A stretch of 64,000 nucleotides of DNA from Dyadobacter sp. CY343. GTDB taxonomy: Bacteria > Bacteroidota > Bacteroidia > Cytophagales > Spirosomataceae. The position numbers and the translations under genes were made by a program. A model generated the notes under the pieces. The model was not told where the DNA came from. It did no database searches and saw only the letters and a list, made by a program, of their open reading frames with translations. Shown piece by piece: positions 1 through 9,405 of the stretch (positions within the stretch are counted from its first letter, which is position 1; every line of letters begins with the position of its first letter). Where the stretch lies: contig NZ_JAJUXK010000004.1 of assembly GCF_021390335.1 (NCBI RefSeq), positions 1-64,000 on the forward strand, read 5' to 3'.

Positions 1-68
1 CGGTTATTACTCAGCTCAATGCTCATCAGTTTGAACTCCTTATCAAATACTCTTCTTTCTCCTGACAT
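1..68 (-). CDS. IS3-type transposase OrfA, N-terminal edge (partial)
   Basis: Reading leftwards from an ATG at 68, an open frame of 22 codons runs off the window edge. It begins MSGERRVFDKEFK and continues with LMSIELSN. The basic start followed by an 'xYxxEFKxxAVxLS'-like stretch resembles the N-terminus of IS3/IS911-type OrfA helix-turn-helix proteins of Bacteroidetes. Only the first residues are visible, so family and integrity cannot be confirmed. It could also be another small helix-turn-helix protein. Confidence 0.45.
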   Translation of the reverse strand, partial: MSGERRVFDKEFKLMSIELSNN

Positions 69-161
69 ATGTATTAAGTTATAAAAGTTTCACTTAACTC
101 AATGTCCGCTTAAAGGTAGCAGGTCCAAATACATCAAAATCAACACTGAACACATTCGAGT

Positions 162-1340
162 ATGCTGAAACTATACACAATTCTAGGTTTCATGTGCATG
201 TCCATTTTGAGCTACGCACAGTGCCCGACTGGAAAGATCACGACACAGGCGCAGGTTGATAATTTTAAAACTAATTATCCCGCTTGCACCGCCCCTGGAA
301 GCAATCTGCATTTCGAATTTCAAGACTTTATAACTAATCTTAATCTTGATGGTTTGAGCCATCTTACGTCGATTGGTGGAGGCTTAAGCTTAAATTATAT
401 TACGGTTTCAAGCATTTCGGGGCTGTCTAACCTTACTTCTCTCGGCAGTTTGAGTATTTGGTGGAATGATGAAATTACAAGCTTGTCTGTGTTTAGTAAT
501 CTTAAATCTCTAGGAAGCTTATCTCTTTATCATACCAAAATCGCCAGTTTAGATGGTCTTGAAAATTTGCAGAAGCTGGATTATCTTCATTTGAGTTGGA
601 ATCCGCTCCTTTCGGATTTGAGTGCGTTGCATCATTTACCTCCGCCTCCTCGTGACAAAAGGGTTACAATGCACCATAATCCCTTATTAAGTGATTGCGC
701 TTTTGAGTTTATGTGTGTTGGGGTAAGGACTCAGCCAGGGGGAATAGCGGCGCAAATCGAATATAACGGGCCAGGTTGTTCCGATTTGTCCGAGATTGTT
801 GCTGGCTGTGGCACGCTCCCAGTAACGCTGGTGAGTTTTAAAGCAAATATAGAAGGCGCAACATCCCATCTTACCTGGTCAACTTCTTCCGAAACAAACA
901 GTAGTTATTTTGAGATACAAAGGAGCCTGAATGGTAAGAACTGGTCGCCAATCGGAAAAGAACTTGCGCAAGGTGAAAGTAAAGCCTCGTTTATTTACAA
1001 TTTCAGCGACAAAGCTCCGCAGCCGGGAAATAATTATTATAGGTTAAAAATGGTTGACCTTGACGGCACATTCGCTTACTCTGCAATTGACTGGACCAGC
1101 ATTAACGTTATCCCCGAAGTGACATTTGCCAATCCGGTGGAAGACAGATTGACCTTCCAGAATCTAAATGAGGAGCTTATTGAAGAAATATCAATCTTTA
1201 ACTCAGCTGGCCGTATGATAGGTGCATCGCTGTATACAAGCAGCGCTCCCGATGTTCGTCACCTTTCAACAGGAATTTACATTGCTAGTATTAAGCTGAA
1301 AGACGGCAGCACTGTAAGATATAAGTTCATTAAAAAGTAG
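162..1340 (+). CDS. Secreted leucine-repeat protein with T9SS sorting domain (copy 1)
   Basis: This 392-residue protein has a signal peptide (about 1-20, ending SYAQ). About residues 60-175 contain irregular leucine-rich repeats of the 'L.GLSNLTSLG' type, like receptor L-domains. A fibronectin-III-like module typical of Bacteroidetes surface proteins follows at about 218-312 (LPVTLVSFKA, then LTWSTSSE). A type IX secretion C-terminal sorting domain ends the protein (NPVEDRLTF at about 325, ending YKFIKK). It is probably exported by the Por system and anchored or released at the surface; its ligand is unknown. The next gene is a tandem paralogue, and parts of the central module are identical at DNA level, so the pair arose by duplication or was homogenised by gene conversion. 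Confidence 0.85.
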   Translation: MLKLYTILGFMCMSILSYAQCPTGKITTQAQVDNFKTNYPACTAPGSNLHFEFQDFITNLNLDGLSHLTSIGGGLSLNYITVSSISGLSNLTSLGSLSIWWNDEITSLSVFSNLKSLGSLSLYHTKIASLDGLENLQKLDYLHLSWNPLLSDLSALHHLPPPPRDKRVTMHHNPLLSDCAFEFMCVGVRTQPGGIAAQIEYNGPGCSDLSEIVAGCGTLPVTLVSFKANIEGATSHLTWSTSSETNSSYFEIQRSLNGKNWSPIGKELAQGESKASFIYNFSDKAPQPGNNYYRLKMVDLDGTFAYSAIDWTSINVIPEVTFANPVEDRLTFQNLNEELIEEISIFNSAGRMIGASLYTSSAPDVRHLSTGIYIASIKLKDGSTVRYKFIKK

Positions 1341-1486
1341 ATACGGAAAAATAACGCAGGGAAGCACTGCAGTATTTAATAGATGCAATTGATGGATTTC
1401 AGTTAGGTACAATTGCGGCAAGTAGATTTAAGTTTGCTTACCTTCTCTGGTTAAAAAGGATCATTTAGGACAAAACACATTCAAGC

Positions 1487-2653
1487 ATGCTGAAACTATA
1501 CGCTCTGCTTATTTTAATGTGCATTCCCATTTGGAGTAATGCGCAATGCCCGACAGGAACATTCACCACACAGGCTCAGATTGATAATTTCAAAACCAAC
1601 TACCCTAATTGTTCTGCGCCTGGAAAGGATCTGGTGTTTGAACTATATGAGGACATTAACAATCTTGATGGTCTGAGCCATCTCACGTCGATTGGCGGTT
1701 ACATATTTCTGATAAGAAGCCCGATAATGAACCTGGCAGGACTGTCTAATTTGGTTTCATTAGGAGCTTTGTGGCTGGCAGATACCCCCAATATTAAAAA
1801 TTTAGCCGACTTAGGCAACCTCAAATCCCTGGGTGGCCTGTCAATCGATGAATCCCGACTTACGAGTTTGGCAGGACTAGAAAATCTGGAAAGCCTGGGA
1901 GGCATGACTTTGAGGTCTAATCCACTGCTCTCAGATCTAAGTGCGCTCCATCACTTACCTCCGCCGCGCGGCAGAGTCGACTTGGAGTATAACCCGCTGC
2001 TTAGTGATTGTAATTTCGAATTCATTTGTAATGGCGTCAGGACTCCGCCTGGACGGTTAAGTGCAATTGTTACTATGAATGGACCCGGCTGCAATAGTGT
2101 TGGCGAGATTACCGCTAATTGTGGCACGCTCCCAGTGACATTGGTGAGTTTTAAAGCAAATATGGAAGGCGCAACTTCACATCTTACGTGGTCGACTTCA
2201 TCTGAAACAAACAGTAGTTATTTTGAAATCCAAAGGAGCCAGAATGGTAAAAACTGGTCTGTTATCGGAAAAGAACTTGCGCAAGGTGAAAGTAAAGCCT
2301 CATTTATTTACAATTTCAGCGACAAAGCTCCGCAGCCGGGAAATAATTATTATAGGTTAAAAATGGTTGACCTTGACGGTACATTCGCTTACTCTGCAAT
2401 TCAAGAGGTTTACATCAAAAATATTACCGAAACGATTTTCCCTAATCCCGTAGAAGATAAGTTGTACTTCCAGAATTTGGATGAGCAACTTGTGGAAGAA
2501 GTGTCGATCTATAATGCTGCCGGAAAGGAAGTGATCACATCCCCCTATTCAAATACCGGAGTTGCAGTAAACCACCTTTCAGCCGGAATTTACATTATCA
2601 ATGTAACGCGTAAAGATGGCGGTAATACAAGGTATAAGTTTGTGAAAAAGTAG
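1487..2653 (+). CDS. Secreted leucine-repeat protein with T9SS sorting domain (copy 2)
   Basis: This 388-residue paralogue of the preceding gene has the same order: signal peptide (1-20, ending SNAQ), leucine-rich repeats at about 55-170, an FN3-like module at about 214-307, and a T9SS sorting domain at about 310-388 (FPNPVEDKLYF, ending YKFVKK). The repeat and sorting regions have diverged from copy 1, while the FN3-like module is almost unchanged. The bases just before the ATG are also duplicated (ACATTCRAGYATGCTGAA in both). It is probably surface exposed. The function is unknown; adhesion or ligand binding is inferred only from the architecture. Confidence 0.85.
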   Translation: MLKLYALLILMCIPIWSNAQCPTGTFTTQAQIDNFKTNYPNCSAPGKDLVFELYEDINNLDGLSHLTSIGGYIFLIRSPIMNLAGLSNLVSLGALWLADTPNIKNLADLGNLKSLGGLSIDESRLTSLAGLENLESLGGMTLRSNPLLSDLSALHHLPPPRGRVDLEYNPLLSDCNFEFICNGVRTPPGRLSAIVTMNGPGCNSVGEITANCGTLPVTLVSFKANMEGATSHLTWSTSSETNSSYFEIQRSQNGKNWSVIGKELAQGESKASFIYNFSDKAPQPGNNYYRLKMVDLDGTFAYSAIQEVYIKNITETIFPNPVEDKLYFQNLDEQLVEEVSIYNAAGKEVITSPYSNTGVAVNHLSAGIYIINVTRKDGGNTRYKFVKK

Positions 2654-2767
2654 TCTTAACACGGGCATATTTGTAACGGATCTACCGCTTCACAAAATTA
2701 CCTTCCCGGAAAATTCATATTAATCCTGAGTAACATGCCGGTACTGAGCAAATAGCCGGCTGTTGCT

Positions 2768-2861
2768 GTGACCTTCGTGAAATTTTAATACCATTTTAAC
2801 TTGCTTTTAACGCCCTATTAAGGGCGAGTAGCGGTTTTTGTATTAAAGTTTAGAAGGTCAC
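2768..2861 (+). promoter_or_regulatory. Structured leader upstream of the efflux locus
   Basis: A perfect 9-bp inverted repeat, GTGACCTTC at 2768-2776 and GAAGGTCAC at 2853-2861, encloses a second perfect hairpin, CGCCCT-ATTA-AGGGCG, at 2811-2826. The right arm ends seven bases before the ATG of the 27-codon ORF, so pairing could hide its ribosome entry region. This may be a leader RNA or an operator; the sequence does not say which. Confidence 0.4.
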
Positions 2862-2867
2862 TCCAAC

Positions 2868-2951
2868 ATGAACAAAATCGCTTCGCAATACAAGCTCGCC
2901 GTCGCAGAGGCACAGTACCTGAATATCGTCAAATTAGTCTTTCTGATCTGA
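2868..2951 (+). CDS. Small leader ORF, 27 aa
   Basis: ATG at 2868 opens a 27-codon frame (MNKIASQYKLAVAEAQY, then LNIVKLVFLI) ending in TGA at 2949-2951. The stop overlaps the next ATG as TGATG, the usual sign of translational coupling. It could be a leader peptide controlling the following genes. No homologue is recognised and it is too short to judge by composition. Confidence 0.4.
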   Translation: MNKIASQYKLAVAEAQYLNIVKLVFLI

Positions 2952-3361
2952 TGATAAAGGCATTCAGGAAAAACGCGATTCCCCTGTTACTGCTCCTGCT
3001 GAGCGGGCATTTCTTCGTGACCGCCAGCGCGCATGAAGGGATAGTCCAATATGCACAGCAGAAAGTTCACCAGGCTGGCGCTGCTCTTGAAAGCAATTTC
3101 CATCACCATAACCTGCTTCCCGGCTTCGGGATCGGCGACCGCAAATCGCGGGATAAGGTTTTTTTCGAAGAAAAAGAAGAGGAGAACCCAGACCTTTTTC
3201 TCCCGAAAACGTATAGCTGCTATCGTGGCTACTTCACAGATTTCTACAAAAGTGCAATCGAATTCCGTCCGGTATTCATTGCAAAGTGCATTACCCCCTG
3301 TACACACTGGCTTCGCTCCTCAACCCGCAGATACCTGATCCTCAGGGTATTCAGGATTTGA
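2951..3361 (+). CDS. Hypothetical small exported protein ahead of RND efflux genes
   Basis: This 136-residue protein has a basic start and hydrophobic segment (IPLLLLLLSGHFFVTASA, about 10-27), so it is probably exported or membrane-anchored. A His-rich patch (NFHHHN, about 49-54) and an acidic KEEEN stretch follow, and it ends RYLILRVFRI. The start overlaps the stop of the 27-codon ORF. The adaptor gene begins 67 bp downstream, so it probably belongs to the efflux operon. The histidines suggest a metal-related role, but this is a weak inference. No known domain is recognised. Confidence 0.5.
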   Translation: MIKAFRKNAIPLLLLLLSGHFFVTASAHEGIVQYAQQKVHQAGAALESNFHHHNLLPGFGIGDRKSRDKVFFEEKEEENPDLFLPKTYSCYRGYFTDFYKSAIEFRPVFIAKCITPCTHWLRSSTRRYLILRVFRI

Positions 3362-3428
3362 AATAATAGCCTATCAGGCTTTTCCACAAGAACTACTTAC
3401 CTATCAATTATACTAATAGCATAACATC

Positions 3429-4511
3429 ATGAAGAGAATTCTCATGGTCATTGGTCTGTGTGCAACATTGCTCAACACAGCTTGTGAATCCAAAAAAGAA
3501 GAAAAGGAAGAAGAAGTTAAATTCCTGGTTACCAGCCCCTTGCAAAAGGATACGCTGATCACAAAAGAATATGTAAGCCAGATCCGGGCGATCAGCCACA
3601 TTGAGCTGCGTGCGTTGGAAAGAGGTTATTTACAAAACATCTATGTGGACGAAGGGCAGACAGTCAAAAAAGGTCAGCTGATGTTCAAGATCATGCCGAT
3701 GCTTTATCAGGCTGAACAACAAAAAGCACAAGCAGAGGCCAATTTTGCAGAAATCGAATTTAAAAACACCAAGTCGCTGGCGGACAGCAATGTGGTTTCT
3801 AAAAATGAGTTGGCACTATCCAAGGCGAAACTGGATAAGGCAAAAGCGGAACTCGGATTAGCTACAACGCACCTGGGCTTTACTGAAATTCGTGCACCAT
3901 TTAATGGCATCATGGACCATTTCCAGGTGAGGCTGGGAAGTCTTTTGGATGAAGGCGATTTGCTGACAACCTTATCTGATAACAGCGAAATGTGGGTTTA
4001 TTTCAATGTTCCCGAAGCCGAATATCTGGATTACAAAGCGAACGAAGCCACTGCCGGCATGCTGAATGTGAATCTTCGCATGGCCAATAACCAAATGTTC
4101 CCGCATTCCGGAACAGTGAAAACGATTGAAGCTGATTTCAACAACGAGACGGGTAACATCGCTTTCAGGGCTACATTCCCTAATCCGAAACGACTGCTGA
4201 GACACGGTGAAACAGGAAATGTATTGGTAACCGTTCCGATGAAAAACGCCTTGCTGATTCCGCAAAAAGCTACTTTCGAGGTTTTGGAAAAGAAATACGT
4301 ATATGTGGTGGACAAAGACAACAAGATCCGTTCGAGGGAAATTGGGATTGAAGCTGAGCTTCCACACATTTTCGTCGTGAAATCAGGTCTCAAAGCGGAT
4401 GACAAGATCCTGCTGGAAGGTCTGCGTCAGGTGAAAGAGAACGAAAAGATCCATTCTACTTTCGTAAAACCTGATTCCGTGATTTCCAATCTGAGTCTGT
4501 ACGCCGAATAG
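3429..4511 (+). CDS. RND efflux periplasmic adaptor (membrane fusion protein), lipoprotein
   Basis: This 360-residue protein links the inner-membrane pump to the outer-membrane channel. A lipobox (LLNTAC) gives Cys19 as the lipidation site, followed by a charged linker of Lys and Glu. The lipoyl-like half motif ERGYLQNIYVDEGQTVKKG lies at about 63-81, an Ala/Lys/Glu-rich alpha-helical hairpin at about 95-140, the second lipoyl half (IRAPFNGIMD) at about 155-165, and beta-barrel and membrane-proximal domains after that. The length fits the AcrA/MexA class. The pump gene begins 28 bp downstream. The substrate cannot be read from the sequence. Confidence 0.93.
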   Translation: MKRILMVIGLCATLLNTACESKKEEKEEEVKFLVTSPLQKDTLITKEYVSQIRAISHIELRALERGYLQNIYVDEGQTVKKGQLMFKIMPMLYQAEQQKAQAEANFAEIEFKNTKSLADSNVVSKNELALSKAKLDKAKAELGLATTHLGFTEIRAPFNGIMDHFQVRLGSLLDEGDLLTTLSDNSEMWVYFNVPEAEYLDYKANEATAGMLNVNLRMANNQMFPHSGTVKTIEADFNNETGNIAFRATFPNPKRLLRHGETGNVLVTVPMKNALLIPQKATFEVLEKKYVYVVDKDNKIRSREIGIEAELPHIFVVKSGLKADDKILLEGLRQVKENEKIHSTFVKPDSVISNLSLYAE

Positions 4512-4539
4512 TCAGCTATCTTAACAAGCACAAAACGAC

Positions 4540-7500
4540 ATGTTTAATCAATTCATAAGAAGACCTGTATTTGCAATCGTGATCTCGATCATGATCGTAT
4601 TTATAGGCATCCTGGCGATTGAGAAATTACCCATTTCCCAGTTCCCGGACATTGCCCCTACAACCGTCAACATCTTCATCGCCTACCCTGGCGCGAGTGC
4701 CGATGTGTTGGTAAAATCAACATTAATCACGCTTGAACAGGCCATTAACGGGGTTCAGGATATGCGGTACATTGCTACCGATGCAACGAGTGCGGGGGAG
4801 GCGACGCTCAGGATCATCTTCGAGCCCGGCACCGACCCGAACGTGGCCGTTATCCGGGTAAAAACCAGGGTTGACCAGGTTATGCCACTTTTGCCGGAAC
4901 TGGTTCAGCGTGAAGGGGTTATTATCTCGCCCGTTCAGCCTAGTATGTTGATGTATGTCAATCTTTATTCAAAAGATAAAAGCATTGACGAGAAATTCCT
5001 GTTCAACTACGCAACAGTAAAAATGATCCCCGAAATCCAGCGGACAAAAGGAATTGCAAGAGCGCAGATTTTAGGATCAAGAAGATATGCAATGCGTCTC
5101 TGGCTGAATCCGGAGCGTATGCGTGCCTACAATATTTCTACCGAAGAAGTCATGAAGGCGGTGGGCGAACAAAGTATTGTTGGTCGCCCGGGTCGTATCG
5201 GGCAAAGCTCCGGTATCGCGGCCCAGTCGCTGGAATATGTGCTTACTTATAAAGGTCGTTACGACAAGCCCGAAGAATACGAAAACATCATTGTCCGCGC
5301 CAATGCTCAGGGTGAAAGCGTTCATTTGCGTGACATTGCGAAAGTGGAACTTGGATCTGAATTCTTTGACATTTACTCCAACCTCGACGGCCATCCTTCC
5401 GCAGCGATCGTGTTGCGCCAAAACTACGGAAGTAACGCGAGCGACGTAATTGAAGAGGTGAAAAAGAAGCTGGATGTGATGAAAGAATCCTTCCCTCCGG
5501 GCGTGGATTACAAGATCAGTTATGACGTTTCGCAATTCCTGGACGCGTCTATTGAGCAGGTTATTGACACATTAAGGGATGCATTTATCCTTGTTGCGCT
5601 CGTTGTATTCATATTTCTTGGCGACTGGCGTTCCACATTGATCCCAATCCTGGCTGTGCCGGTTTCGCTGATCGGAGCATTCTTTGTCATACAGGCTTTC
5701 GGGCTTTCGATTAACCTTATCACGCTTTTTGCGCTTGTACTTGCGATTGGTATTGTGGTCGATGATGCGATTGTCGTCGTCGAGGCCGTCCACGCGAAGT
5801 TTGAGGAAGAGCCCGGGATTTCCCCTTTTAACGCTGTGAAAAAAGTGCTTGGCGAGATCAGCGGTGCCATTATCGCGATCACGGCTGTTATGGTTTCGGT
5901 ATTCCTTCCGATCTCGTTCATGTCCGGTCCGGTCGGAACATTCTACCGGCAGTTCTCCATCACCATGGCCAGCTCTATCGTTATTTCGGCACTTATCGCC
6001 TTGACGTTGACGCCAGTTTTGTGTGCAATGTTGCTTCAAAATCACCACGGTCATCAGAAAAAGAAAAACTTCCTTACCAAAGGGCTTGATGCTTTTAACA
6101 GAACATTTGATAAGCTGACAGGAAGATATGTGAGCCTGCTGAAACGCATTGTGAGCCGCAGGGTTGTAACCTGGGTTGTGTTACTGGGCTTCTGCGCAGG
6201 GATTGTGTTTGTAAACAAAATTCTGCCAGCAGGTTTTATTCCAAATGAAGACCAAAGCACAATCTACGCGATCATTCAGACGCCTCCGGGATCCACGTTG
6301 GAAAAAACGAATGAAGTTTCACGTCGTCTTCAAAAGATATGCGAAGAAGTGGAAGGAATCGAATCGGTTTCGTCATTAGCAGGTTACGAGATCATGACGG
6401 AAGGTCGCGGTTCCAATGCTGGAACTTGTCTGATCAACTTGAAACCTTGGCACGACCGCAAGCAGAATGTGAAAGAGATCATGGAAGAACTGGAAAAAGA
6501 AACGCGCGGCCTTGGTGCCGTAGTCGAATTCTTCGAACCACCAGCGATCCCGGGTTTTGGTACGTCGGGCGGTTTCTCGATGCGTCTTTTGGATAAAACT
6601 TCTGACACGGATTACGCAGAGTTTGACAAGATCAACAAAAAATTCATGGATGACCTTGCGAAACGTCCCGAGCTTACGGGCTTGTTCACATTCTTCGCAG
6701 CGAACTATCCGCAGTATGAATTGCAGATTGACAATCAGCTGGCTATGCAAAAAGGTGTGTCGATTGGAAAAGCGATGGACAACCTGAACATTATGATCGG
6801 TAGTACATACGAACAGGGTTTCACCAGGTTCAACCAGTTCTTTAAAGTGTACGTGCAGTCTGACCCGAGTTTCAGAAGGCTTCCTTCCGATCTTTTGAAA
6901 TTGTTTGTGAAAAATGACGCAGGCGAAATGGTGCCTTACTCATCCTTCATGACATTGAAAAAAGGTCAGGGCCCGAACGAGATCACGCGTTTCAACCTCT
7001 ATAATTCAGCTGCGATCCAGGGTCTTCCGGCCAAAGGTTACACCACAGCCGATGCCATTCAGGCGATCCGCGAAGTGGCTGCCAAAACATTACCGCAGGG
7101 ATATGACATCGCATTTGAAGGTCTTTCCTATGACGAATCGATCCGTGGAAATGAGTCGCTCGTTGTGTTTGCAATCGTGTTGGCCTTCGTGTATTTCGTG
7201 TTGGCAGCGCAGTATGAGAGCTTTATTATTCCGTTTGCGGTGGTTTTGTCATTGCCGGTTGGGGTGTTTGGTTCATTCCTTTTGCTCAAATTAATGGGCT
7301 TGGAAAACAACATTTACGCGCAGATCGGTTTGATCATGCTCGTCGGGTTGCTGGGTAAAAACGCCGTACTGATCGTCGAGTTCGCCGTCCAGAAGCGGTC
7401 GCAGGGGGAAACCATCCTGAATGCTGCTATCGAAGGCGCCCGGGTTCGTTTCCGTCCTATTTTGATGACGTCGTTCGCGTTCGTTGCCGGTTTGATCCCA

Positions 7501-7746
7501 TTGATCATTGCCACAGGTGCCGGTGCGATCGGTAACCGCACAATCGGTGCGTCAGCGATGGGCGGGATGCTTTTCGGGACCATTTTCGGGGTCATTATTA
7601 TCCCGGGATTGTACTACATCTTTGGCACGCTGGCCGACGGCAGAAAAATGATTAAAGACGAGGAAGACGGCTCGCTTACCGAACAATTCGTTCACGCAGT
7701 CGACATTTTCCCTCACACTCAAGAAACTCAAAATGATGAGCAATAA
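4540..7746 (+). CDS. RND multidrug efflux pump, HAE1 family inner-membrane subunit
   Basis: This 1068-residue protein has the standard AcrB/MexB layout: TM1 at the N-terminus (FIRRPVFAIVISIMIV), a periplasmic porter domain, TM2-6, a second porter and docking region, and TM8-12. The proton-relay pair in TM4 is present (GIVVDDAIVVVE, D408 and D409), as is the FMSGPVGTFYRQF segment. The length suits HAE1 drug exporters better than metal-exporting CusA types, which carry other TM4 motifs. The C-terminus overlaps the following gene by 14 bp, so the two are translated together. It is a proton-driven exporter in a tripartite complex with its neighbours. Confidence 0.95.
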   Translation: MFNQFIRRPVFAIVISIMIVFIGILAIEKLPISQFPDIAPTTVNIFIAYPGASADVLVKSTLITLEQAINGVQDMRYIATDATSAGEATLRIIFEPGTDPNVAVIRVKTRVDQVMPLLPELVQREGVIISPVQPSMLMYVNLYSKDKSIDEKFLFNYATVKMIPEIQRTKGIARAQILGSRRYAMRLWLNPERMRAYNISTEEVMKAVGEQSIVGRPGRIGQSSGIAAQSLEYVLTYKGRYDKPEEYENIIVRANAQGESVHLRDIAKVELGSEFFDIYSNLDGHPSAAIVLRQNYGSNASDVIEEVKKKLDVMKESFPPGVDYKISYDVSQFLDASIEQVIDTLRDAFILVALVVFIFLGDWRSTLIPILAVPVSLIGAFFVIQAFGLSINLITLFALVLAIGIVVDDAIVVVEAVHAKFEEEPGISPFNAVKKVLGEISGAIIAITAVMVSVFLPISFMSGPVGTFYRQFSITMASSIVISALIALTLTPVLCAMLLQNHHGHQKKKNFLTKGLDAFNRTFDKLTGRYVSLLKRIVSRRVVTWVVLLGFCAGIVFVNKILPAGFIPNEDQSTIYAIIQTPPGSTLEKTNEVSRRLQKICEEVEGIESVSSLAGYEIMTEGRGSNAGTCLINLKPWHDRKQNVKEIMEELEKETRGLGAVVEFFEPPAIPGFGTSGGFSMRLLDKTSDTDYAEFDKINKKFMDDLAKRPELTGLFTFFAANYPQYELQIDNQLAMQKGVSIGKAMDNLNIMIGSTYEQGFTRFNQFFKVYVQSDPSFRRLPSDLLKLFVKNDAGEMVPYSSFMTLKKGQGPNEITRFNLYNSAAIQGLPAKGYTTADAIQAIREVAAKTLPQGYDIAFEGLSYDESIRGNESLVVFAIVLAFVYFVLAAQYESFIIPFAVVLSLPVGVFGSFLLLKLMGLENNIYAQIGLIMLVGLLGKNAVLIVEFAVQKRSQGETILNAAIEGARVRFRPILMTSFAFVAGLIPLIIATGAGAIGNRTIGASAMGGMLFGTIFGVIIIPGLYYIFGTLADGRKMIKDEEDGSLTEQFVHAVDIFPHTQETQNDEQ

Positions 7747-9175
7747 AAGAATATTGACGTGGGTGGGGATCACTTTAAGTGCCCTCACTTACACCGCCTG
7801 CAACGCCCCTTCTCAGGTCCAGCGATCTCCTAACAAAACATTATCAGCTGCCTACAATGGTCAGGCAGCTGATTCCACAAACAATGTGGGCAAAATGAAA
7901 TGGAAGGATTATTTCACAGATCCACAACTGGCTGCCCTGATTGACACAGCGTTAAACAACAACCAGGAACTGAACATTACGTTGCAGGAAATCGAGATCT
8001 CCCGCAACGAAATCCGCGCCCGGAAAGGGGAATATCTGCCTTTCGTGGGTTTGAGAGGCGGAGCCGGCATTGAAAAAGCAGGCCGTTACACGCAAGTGGG
8101 TTCCAGCGAAGCAACTACGGAAATCAAGCCGGGCAGAGAGACGCCGGAGCCGCTGCCTGATTTCGTCGTGGCCGCCTATGCGCGCTGGGAAGTGGATATC
8201 TGGCACAAACTGCGGAATGCGAAAAAGGCTGCTGTGAACCGTTATTTGTCTTCGGTGGAAGGTAAAAATTTCATGATGACCAACATTGTCTCAGAGATCG
8301 CTAACTCCTATTACGAGCTTCTGGCACTGGACACGCAGCTGAACATTGTTACACAAAACATTGAGATTCAAACCAATGCATTGCGTATCGTGAAAATGCA
8401 GAAAGAAGCAACGCGGGTTACCGAGCTGGCAGTGCGCAGGTTTGAGGCACAGGTTTTAAACACGCAGAATCGCCAGTATGCGATTCGTCAGCGCATTGTT
8501 GAAACCGAAAACCGGATTAATTTTCTTTTAGGACGATATCCGCAGCCTGTTTTAAGATCAAGCACAAATTTCGAGACCATGGTGCCGGCAGTAATCCAGG
8601 CTGGGATTCCTTCACAATTGATGGAGAACCGTCCGGATGTGAGACAAGCAGAGCAGGATTTGGAAGCCTCGAAACTGGATGTGCTGGTTGCGAGAGCCAA
8701 TTTCTGCCCTTCATTGGGATTGAATGCAGCGGTTGGTTTGCAAGCATTCAATCCGATTTATCTGGGTAATGTGCCAAAATCGCTGATGTCGACATTAGTG
8801 GCTGATCTGGCTGGACCGCTGATCAATAAAAACGCGATTCAGGCAACATATAAAAGCGCCAACGCACGTCAGGTTCAGGCGATTTACAATTACGAACGCA
8901 CTGTTTTGAATGCTTATATCGAGGTCGCAAACCAGTTATCGAACATTAACAACTTGCAACTAAGCTATGAAACCAAAACACGCGAAGTGGCTGCATTAAC
9001 CGAATCGACCAACATTGCTAACCGTCTTTTCACCTCGGCAAGAGCGGATTATGTGGAGGTATTATTAACGCAACGCGAGGCTTTGGAATCGAGATTTGAC
9101 CTGATTGAAACCAAGATGCAGCAGATGAATGCGACGGTGAATATTTACCGCGCTCTTGGCGGGGGTTGGAATTAG
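7733..9175 (+). CDS. RND efflux outer-membrane factor, NodT/TolC family lipoprotein
   Basis: This 480-residue outer-membrane channel completes the tripartite exporter. The lipobox TYTAC places the lipidated Cys at about residue 23. Two outer-membrane efflux repeats follow, at about 60-265 and 280-475, with the usual long Ala/Gln/Asn-rich helices and the family motif MENRPDVRQAEQDL at about 301-314. Two adjacent ATGs (7733 and 7736) are both possible starts. The gene overlaps the pump gene and is followed by a strong hairpin terminator, which makes it the last gene of the operon. Confidence 0.94.
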   Translation: MMSNKRILTWVGITLSALTYTACNAPSQVQRSPNKTLSAAYNGQAADSTNNVGKMKWKDYFTDPQLAALIDTALNNNQELNITLQEIEISRNEIRARKGEYLPFVGLRGGAGIEKAGRYTQVGSSEATTEIKPGRETPEPLPDFVVAAYARWEVDIWHKLRNAKKAAVNRYLSSVEGKNFMMTNIVSEIANSYYELLALDTQLNIVTQNIEIQTNALRIVKMQKEATRVTELAVRRFEAQVLNTQNRQYAIRQRIVETENRINFLLGRYPQPVLRSSTNFETMVPAVIQAGIPSQLMENRPDVRQAEQDLEASKLDVLVARANFCPSLGLNAAVGLQAFNPIYLGNVPKSLMSTLVADLAGPLINKNAIQATYKSANARQVQAIYNYERTVLNAYIEVANQLSNINNLQLSYETKTREVAALTESTNIANRLFTSARADYVEVLLTQREALESRFDLIETKMQQMNATVNIYRALGGGWN

Positions 9176-9208
9176 CATTGACGTAAAGAGTTACTTTGAA
9201 TAATAGAT

Positions 9209-9242
9209 CAAAAGCCCGGAATGTGACATTCCGGGCTTTTTG
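9209..9242 (+). terminator. Rho-independent terminator of the efflux operon
   Basis: AAAAGCCCGGAATG and CATTCCGGGCTTTT pair perfectly around a two-base loop and are followed by further T. The element lies 34 bp after the outer-membrane factor gene. Confidence 0.9.
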
Positions 9243-9405
9243 TAATAACTGCTTACCGCGGGATCACCGTCCTTACGTTTGATAACTAGCGCCAAGCCGA
9301 TAGGACATTTGAAGATTGTGTTGTAAAACAATGCTGTTGCTTAGTTTTCCTTTTCGCAGTTGTTAGCACATTTTTTCAGATAAAAACGCGTAGGCGGCTT
9401 GTCCT

